NCBI GenBank assembly: GCA_018716005.1
Contig: DVKN01000219.1
Coordinates: forward strand, 1 to 7,691
Source: Candidatus Scatomorpha stercoravium
GTDB taxonomy: Bacteria > Bacillota > Clostridia > Oscillospirales > Oscillospiraceae
Length of the DNA stretch: 7,691 bases
Direction: 5' to 3'
Shown here: positions 4,810-7,691 of the stretch, piece after piece
Layout: each line of letters opens with the position of its first letter
How positions within the stretch are numbered: position 1 is the stretch's first letter
Program-made: the position numbers and the translations under genes
Notes under the pieces: generated by a model
What the model was told of the DNA's origin: nothing
What the model saw: the letters and a program-made list of their open reading frames with translations, nothing else
Databases searched by the model: none

Positions 4810-5856
4810 ATGAGCATCAGCTTTTCAAATGAAGCCCCGGGCGAGGAGAGGATAATCACCGCCACGACCTTCCAGAGCGAGGACGCCGCGGAGGGCTCGC
4901 TGCGCCCGCGCACCCTCGAGGAATATATAGGCCAGGAGAAGGCCAAGGAGAACCTGCGCGTCTTCATCCAGGCGGCGAAAATGCGCGGCGAAGCGCTCGA
5001 CCACGTCCTGCTGCACGGCCCCCCGGGCCTCGGGAAGACGACGCTGGCGGGGATAATAGCCAACGAGATGGGCGTAAACCTGCGCATAACCTCCGGCCCG
5101 AGCATAGAGAAGGCCGGCGACCTCGCGGCCCTGCTCACGAACCTTCAGGAGAACGACATCCTCTTTGTCGACGAGATACACCGGCTCGACCGCGCGGTGG
5201 AGGAGATACTCTATCCCGCGATGGAGGACTTCGCCATCGACATCATAATCGGCAAGGGCCCGAGCGCGAACTCCATACGCCTCGACCTGCCGCACTTCAC
5301 GCTCATAGGCGCGACCACGCGCTCGGGCCAGCTGACCGCCCCGCTGCGCGACCGCTTCGGCGTCACGCTGCGCCTCGAGCTCTATACGCCCGACGAGCTC
5401 GCCCGGATAGTTACCCGCTCCGCCGGCATACTCGGGGTGGACATAGAGCCCGACGGGGCCTATGAGATAGCCTCCCGTTCGCGCGGCACGCCGCGCATAG
5501 CGAACCGGATGCTGCGCCGCGTGCGCGATTTCGCCCAGGTCACCGCCGGCGGCGTGATTACGAAATCCGTCGCGAACGACGCCCTGCTCCGGCTCGAGGT
5601 AGACCGGGACGGGCTCGACGCCGTCGACCGGCGAATGCTCAGGAGCATCATCGAGTTCTACGGCGGCGGCCCCGTCGGGCTCGACACCCTCGCGGCCACG
5701 ATAAACGAGGAGGCCGTCACGCTCGAGGACGTCTACGAGCCCTATCTCATGCAGCAGGGCTACCTCACGCGCACCCCGCGCGGGCGCTGCGTCACGCGCA
5801 AGGCCTACGAGCATCTCGGCCTCACATTCGCCGGTCAGGAGGCGCTGGAGCTGTAA
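4810..5856 (+). CDS. ruvB: RuvB, Holliday junction branch-migration ATPase
   Basis: AAA+ motor that forms hexameric rings flanking RuvA and pumps DNA through the junction using ATP. The 348-residue protein shows Walker A GPPGLGKTT (70-78), Walker B with DEIHR (121-125), sensor I GATTRSG (167-173) and the LTAPLRDRFGV segment (175-185) that presents the arginine finger. A C-terminal winged-helix domain follows the small AAA+ domain (about 255-335, GGGPVGLDTLAATINEEAVT onward) and ends with the typical YLTRTPRGRCVT. The N-terminal 30 residues before LRPRTLEEYIGQ are acidic and variable, as is usual for the family. ATG 4810 is preceded by a GAGG-type site that overlaps the end of ruvA. No strong terminator follows; a perfect 14-bp palindrome covers the stop codon (5851-5864). 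Confidence 0.97.
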   Translation: MSISFSNEAPGEERIITATTFQSEDAAEGSLRPRTLEEYIGQEKAKENLRVFIQAAKMRGEALDHVLLHGPPGLGKTTLAGIIANEMGVNLRITSGPSIEKAGDLAALLTNLQENDILFVDEIHRLDRAVEEILYPAMEDFAIDIIIGKGPSANSIRLDLPHFTLIGATTRSGQLTAPLRDRFGVTLRLELYTPDELARIVTRSAGILGVDIEPDGAYEIASRSRGTPRIANRMLRRVRDFAQVTAGGVITKSVANDALLRLEVDRDGLDAVDRRMLRSIIEFYGGGPVGLDTLAATINEEAVTLEDVYEPYLMQQGYLTRTPRGRCVTRKAYEHLGLTFAGQEALEL

Positions 5857-5913
5857 ATTTACAGTATTAGGCATATTTGAGCCGCCTGTATCAAAAAAAT
5901 TGCGCAGGCCGGC

Positions 5914-5933
5914 GTAAAATCGAATAATTTTAC
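5914..5933 (+). promoter_or_regulatory. 20-bp inverted repeat beside the sigH -35 box (candidate operator)
   Basis: GTAAAAT (5914-5920) and ATTTTAC (5927-5933) are exact reverse complements around CGAATA, and the right arm directly abuts the -35 hexamer TTGACT. Its centre contains ATCGAAT, which shares TCGAA with the Spo0A box TGTCGAA but differs in the two preceding bases. It may be a regulator site or simply an A/T-rich UP-like element; the regulator, if any, is not identifiable here. Confidence 0.4.
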
Positions 5934-5961
5934 TTGACTTTCCAGATGCTTGCATTATAAT
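5934..5961 (+). promoter_or_regulatory. sigma-A-type promoter of sigH
   Basis: TTGACT (5934-5939) and consensus TATAAT (5956-5961) are separated by 16 bp in an AT-rich island. Initiation is expected around 5968-5970, that is at or after the ATG at 5967, which argues that translation starts further in, at 5991. Confidence 0.8.
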
Positions 5962-5990
5962 TATTCATGACGAATTTTATAGGTTACGAT

Positions 5991-6617
5991 ATGCAAGACT
6001 ATAAGGGCATGACAGATGAACAGCTCCAGAGCCTCGCCGCCGGCGGGGACGCTCAGGCGGAGGAAATCCTCATAGAGCGCTACACCCGGCTCGTGAGGGT
6101 CTGCGCGAGGCCGTACTTCCTCGCGGGCGGGGACAGTGAGGACCTCACGCAGGAGGGCCTCATGGGCCTCCTCGCCGCGGTGCGCGGATACTCGGGCTCG
6201 AGCGGCTCACCCTTCCGCGCCTACGCCGAGGTTTGCATACGCAACCGGATAGTACAAGCCGTCAGATCCGCATCGAGAAAGAAGCACGACCCGCTCAACG
6301 GCGGAGTCTCCCTGGAATATGTAATCCTCTCCGAAGAAGAATCCGAGCAAGCAGCGTCTATCCCGCCCGAGCTCTACCGGCGTTCTCCGGAAGAGCAGCT
6401 CCTCGAACGCGAGAGCGAGAAAGAATTCTATTCCACCTTTTCGCGGTGCCTGTCCTCGTTTGAAACGGAGGTATTGTTCCTGTTCCTGGACGGATTGAGC
6501 TACAGGCAGATCGCCGCCCGTCTGGACAAGAACGAAAAAGCCGTAGACAACGCCGTGCAGCGTATACGCCGTAAGCTTGCGAGGCAGAAATTTCCGGGCG
6601 ATATCAGCAGACGCTGA
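5991..6617 (+). CDS. sigH: RNA polymerase sigma factor SigH (Spo0H) family
   Basis: Sigma-70-family factor resembling Bacillus SigH, which directs transition-state and early sporulation transcription. From ATG 5991 it is 208 residues. Region 2 (about 48-100) reads DSEDLTQEGLMGLLAAVRGY, then FRAYAEVCIRNRIVQAVRSA and SRKKHDPLNG, closely parallel to the SigH pattern (EDIxQEGxIGL, FKAFAELCITRQI, TRQKHIPLN). The linker contains RSPEEQLLERE, the counterpart of the NPEE segment, and region 4 (140-200) ends in a helix-turn-helix LSYRQIAARLDKNEKAVDNAVQRIRRKL. The frame also opens at ATG 5967, but that codon lies only five bases past TATAAT and lacks a ribosome binding site; 5991 has a weak AGG at 5981-5983. 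Codon choice in the 3' half (about 6250-6600) is less GC-biased than in neighbouring genes. A general sigma factor of the same subfamily is the main alternative. Confidence 0.85.
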   Translation: MQDYKGMTDEQLQSLAAGGDAQAEEILIERYTRLVRVCARPYFLAGGDSEDLTQEGLMGLLAAVRGYSGSSGSPFRAYAEVCIRNRIVQAVRSASRKKHDPLNGGVSLEYVILSEEESEQAASIPPELYRRSPEEQLLERESEKEFYSTFSRCLSSFETEVLFLFLDGLSYRQIAARLDKNEKAVDNAVQRIRRKLARQKFPGDISRR

Positions 6618-6668
6618 AACGCATAAAGCCGAAAGGCAAAAATCATCCTTTAAAAGAGAGGGTACATT

Positions 6669-6956
6669 ATGTTTGAAGACAAAGTCCTGGTATGCAAAGA
6701 GTGCGGCAACGAGTTCGTGTTTACCGCCGGTGAGCAGGCGTTCTACGCCGAGCGCGGCTTCCAGAACGAGCCCCAGCGCTGCAAGGCCTGCCGCGACGCC
6801 CGCAAGAACGCCGCGCGCGGTCCCCGCGAGTATTTCACCGCTGTCTGCGCCATGTGCGGCGGCGAGGCCCGCGTCCCCTTCGAGCCGAAGAGCGACCGCC
6901 CCGTCTACTGCAGCGAGTGCTTCGCCAAGCTCCGTGAGCAGCAGAACAACGCCTGA
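6669..6956 (+). CDS. double zinc-ribbon small protein (CxxC-x17-CxxC type)
   Basis: A 95-residue cytosolic protein with two treble four-cysteine units. The first is Cys9/Cys12 (CKECG) with Cys38/Cys41 (CKACR) around EFVFTAGEQAFYAERGF, the pattern of the short zinc-ribbon domain called zf-trcl. The second is Cys60/Cys63 (CAMCG) with Cys81/Cys84 (CSECF), exactly 17 residues apart, matching the CxxC-x17-CxxC family. Each unit should bind one Zn2+. Such proteins are common in clostridia and their job is unknown; nucleic-acid or ribosome association is a guess from the basic, ribbon-like character. GAGAGGG (about 6656-6662) precedes the ATG by six bases. No promoter is obvious in the 51-nt gap after sigH, so it may be co-transcribed with sigH. 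A terminator follows at once. Confidence 0.8.
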   Translation: MFEDKVLVCKECGNEFVFTAGEQAFYAERGFQNEPQRCKACRDARKNAARGPREYFTAVCAMCGGEARVPFEPKSDRPVYCSECFAKLREQQNNA

Positions 6957-6966
6957 AACCGCATGT

Positions 6967-7014
6967 AAAGGGCCGGAGAGGCGCGTCTGCTGCGCCGGCC
7001 CCTCCGGCCTTTTT
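6967..7014 (+). terminator. intrinsic terminator after the zinc-ribbon gene
   Basis: GGCCGGAG (6971-6978) pairs perfectly with CTCCGGCC (7002-7009), followed by TTTTT (7010-7014); AAAG before the stem can extend pairing into the T-run. The loop contains an inner stem GGCGC/GCGCC (6980-6984, 6992-6996), so the whole forms a long, stable two-part hairpin. Confidence 0.85.
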
Positions 7015-7043
7015 GCAATACCATATTCCACGGAGGAAAAGAA

Positions 7044-7247
7044 ATGCTTGACATTAAGCGCGACACGATGATTTCCGAGATTATTGAGGAGTGCCCGCAG
7101 GCCATGCCCGCCTTCCAGGCCATCGGTATGCACTGCATGGGCTGCGCCCTGGCCAGCGGCGAAACGCTCGAGCAGGCCTGCTACGCCCACGAGGTCGACC
7201 CCGACCTGTTCCTCGAAAAGCTCAAGGAGTATCTGGCGACACTTTAA
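7044..7247 (+). CDS. DUF1858 / redox-disulfide domain protein
   Basis: A 67-residue protein that matches the DUF1858 family, also described as the hybrid-cluster-protein-associated redox disulfide domain. The signature is visible: N-terminal MISEIIEECPQAMPAFQAIGM, then HCMGCALASGETLEQAC with a CxxC pair (Cys31, Cys34), then a helical end (DPDLFLEKLKEYL). The CxxC pair is likely redox-active or metal-binding, but the reaction and partner are unknown. The protein spans the domain alone, with no fused partner. GGAGG (about 7033-7037) sits six to seven bases before the ATG. It lies between two terminators, only 29 nt after the first, so it either has a promoter overlapping that terminator or depends on readthrough; I see no clear promoter. 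No hybrid cluster protein gene is in the window. Confidence 0.85.
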   Translation: MLDIKRDTMISEIIEECPQAMPAFQAIGMHCMGCALASGETLEQACYAHEVDPDLFLEKLKEYLATL

Positions 7248-7261
7248 GCCTTCTGCGCGGA

Positions 7262-7290
7262 GCCGGCCTTTCGGGGCCGGCCCTATTTTT
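7262..7290 (+). terminator. intrinsic terminator after the DUF1858 gene
   Basis: GCCGGCC (7262-7268) pairs perfectly with GGCCGGC (7275-7281) around a 6-nt loop, followed by CCTA and five T (7286-7290). The short CCTA between stem and T-run is less than ideal, but the stem is all G/C. The T-run ends directly before the ATG at 7291, the first possible trmK start. Confidence 0.7.
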
Positions 7291-7296
7291 ATGCCT

Positions 7297-7691
7297 ATGA
7301 CAAATCTACTCACGCCCCGCCTGGCGCTCTGCGCCAGATATGCAGCCGGGGCCGCAATCCTCTGCGACGTGGGCACCGACCACGGCTATCTGCCCATAAG
7401 CCTGCTCGCGGAGGGAAAAATTGAATACGCCATAGCCGCCGATATACGTCCCGGCCCGCTTGCAAGCGCACGCCGCCACGCCGGGGAGGCGGGGCTGGAG
7501 GATAAAATGCGCTTCGAGCTCGCCGACGGCCTCGCCTTTCCCGGCGCGGAGCGGGCCGACACCGTCGTCTGCGCGGGCATGGGCGGCGAGACCGTCGCCG
7601 GTATTTTGAAGCGCGCACCCTGGACAAAGGAGAGCGTCCGGCTCATACTCCAGCCGCAGAGCAAGCTCGACGAGCTCTGCGAGTGGCTGCG
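7297..7691 (+). CDS. trmK: TrmK, tRNA (adenine22-N1)-methyltransferase, 5' part
   Basis: SAM-dependent Rossmann-fold enzyme that methylates N1 of A22 in the D-arm of bacterial tRNAs; B. subtilis YqfN is the named relative. About 131 residues are present and the frame stays open to the window edge, so the C-terminal part is missing. The N-terminus MTNLLTPRLALCARYA parallels the family start (LSKRLQ...A). Motif I is ILCDVGTDHGYLPISLL (21-37), the SAM-binding loop; an acidic site follows at IAADI (46-50); GLAFPG and DTVVCAGMGGETVAGIL (88-104) give the conserved GMGG; and LILQPQSKLDELCEWL (116-131) is the family's LILQP segment. Start is ATG 7297 or the in-frame ATG 7291; neither has a ribosome binding site, because the terminator of the preceding gene ends at 7290. 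Confidence 0.88.
   Translation, partial: MTNLLTPRLALCARYAAGAAILCDVGTDHGYLPISLLAEGKIEYAIAADIRPGPLASARRHAGEAGLEDKMRFELADGLAFPGAERADTVVCAGMGGETVAGILKRAPWTKESVRLILQPQSKLDELCEWL

Noticed and set aside
5851..5864. Perfect 14-bp palindrome CTGTAAATTTACAG over the ruvB stop codon
   Set aside because: A 14-bp palindrome is expected by chance about once in a window of this order of size, it lacks T-run or known operator features, and it is about 70 bp upstream of the sigH -35.
5882..5911. GCCTG/CAGGC stem after ruvB as an intrinsic terminator
   Set aside because: The stem is short, the loop is 16 nt and no T-run follows the right arm.
4825..5955. Long minus-strand open frame of 376 codons antisense to ruvB
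   Set aside because: RuvB in the plus strand is unmistakable, and the antisense product shows no family motif; it is a codon-bias shadow.
6207..7376. Long minus-strand open frame of 389 codons across sigH, the zinc-ribbon and DUF1858 genes
   Set aside because: It crosses three plus-strand genes and two terminators and has no recognisable domain.
1..7691. CRISPR arrays, insertion sequences, tRNA or rRNA genes, toxin-antitoxin or defence modules
   Set aside because: I looked for repeated direct repeats, transposase motifs, cloverleaf-like stretches and paired small genes, and saw none; all the gene families are core housekeeping or sporulation-related.

Overview
The window looks like ordinary chromosomal core sequence from a high-GC, endospore-forming member of the Firmicutes (Clostridia, perhaps an Oscillospiraceae-like lineage; the family-level placement is inference). 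Evidence: strong G/C preference at third codon positions, clear GGAGG-type ribosome binding sites, sigma-A-like promoters that stand out as AT-rich islands, a SpoIIM-like gene next to xerD (a Bacillus/Clostridium arrangement), and a sigma factor that reads as SigH (Spo0H). Every gene I can support is on the plus strand; the long minus-strand frames are high-GC shadows.

Layout. 1-550: promoter, yajC (Sec translocase accessory subunit) and a perfect 15-bp inverted repeat. 552-980: small four-helix membrane protein of the TIGR04086 type. 981-1288: AT-rich gap with no convincing gene but a hairpin, a possible RNA fold, a spaced repeat and a promoter. 1289-2804: SpoIIM-like membrane protein and the XerD-type tyrosine recombinase, closed by a good intrinsic terminator. 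2896-3655: a HAD-family hydrolase with its own extended -10 promoter. 3647-5856: the ruvC-ruvA-ruvB Holliday-junction operon, whose -35 box lies in the last two sense codons of the HAD gene. 5914-6617: sigH-like gene behind a strong promoter that nearly touches the first ATG. 6669-6956: a double zinc-ribbon protein, then a terminator. 7044-7247: a DUF1858 redox-disulfide protein, then a terminator. 7297-7691: the 5' part of trmK (tRNA A22 N1-methyltransferase), cut by the window edge.

Functional themes are protein export (YajC), sporulation (SpoIIM-like, SigH), chromosome recombination and dimer resolution (XerD, RuvABC), and tRNA modification (TrmK). I found no CRISPR array, insertion sequence, tRNA, rRNA, toxin-antitoxin pair or defence system, and no clear evidence of an undescribed system. 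The most interesting points are regulatory and biochemical: a ribosome binding site buried in a terminator-like hairpin (499-550), a XerD without the usual hairpin lysine, the structured AT-rich gap (981-1288), and the crowded sigH promoter/start region with a 20-bp inverted repeat beside its -35 box.
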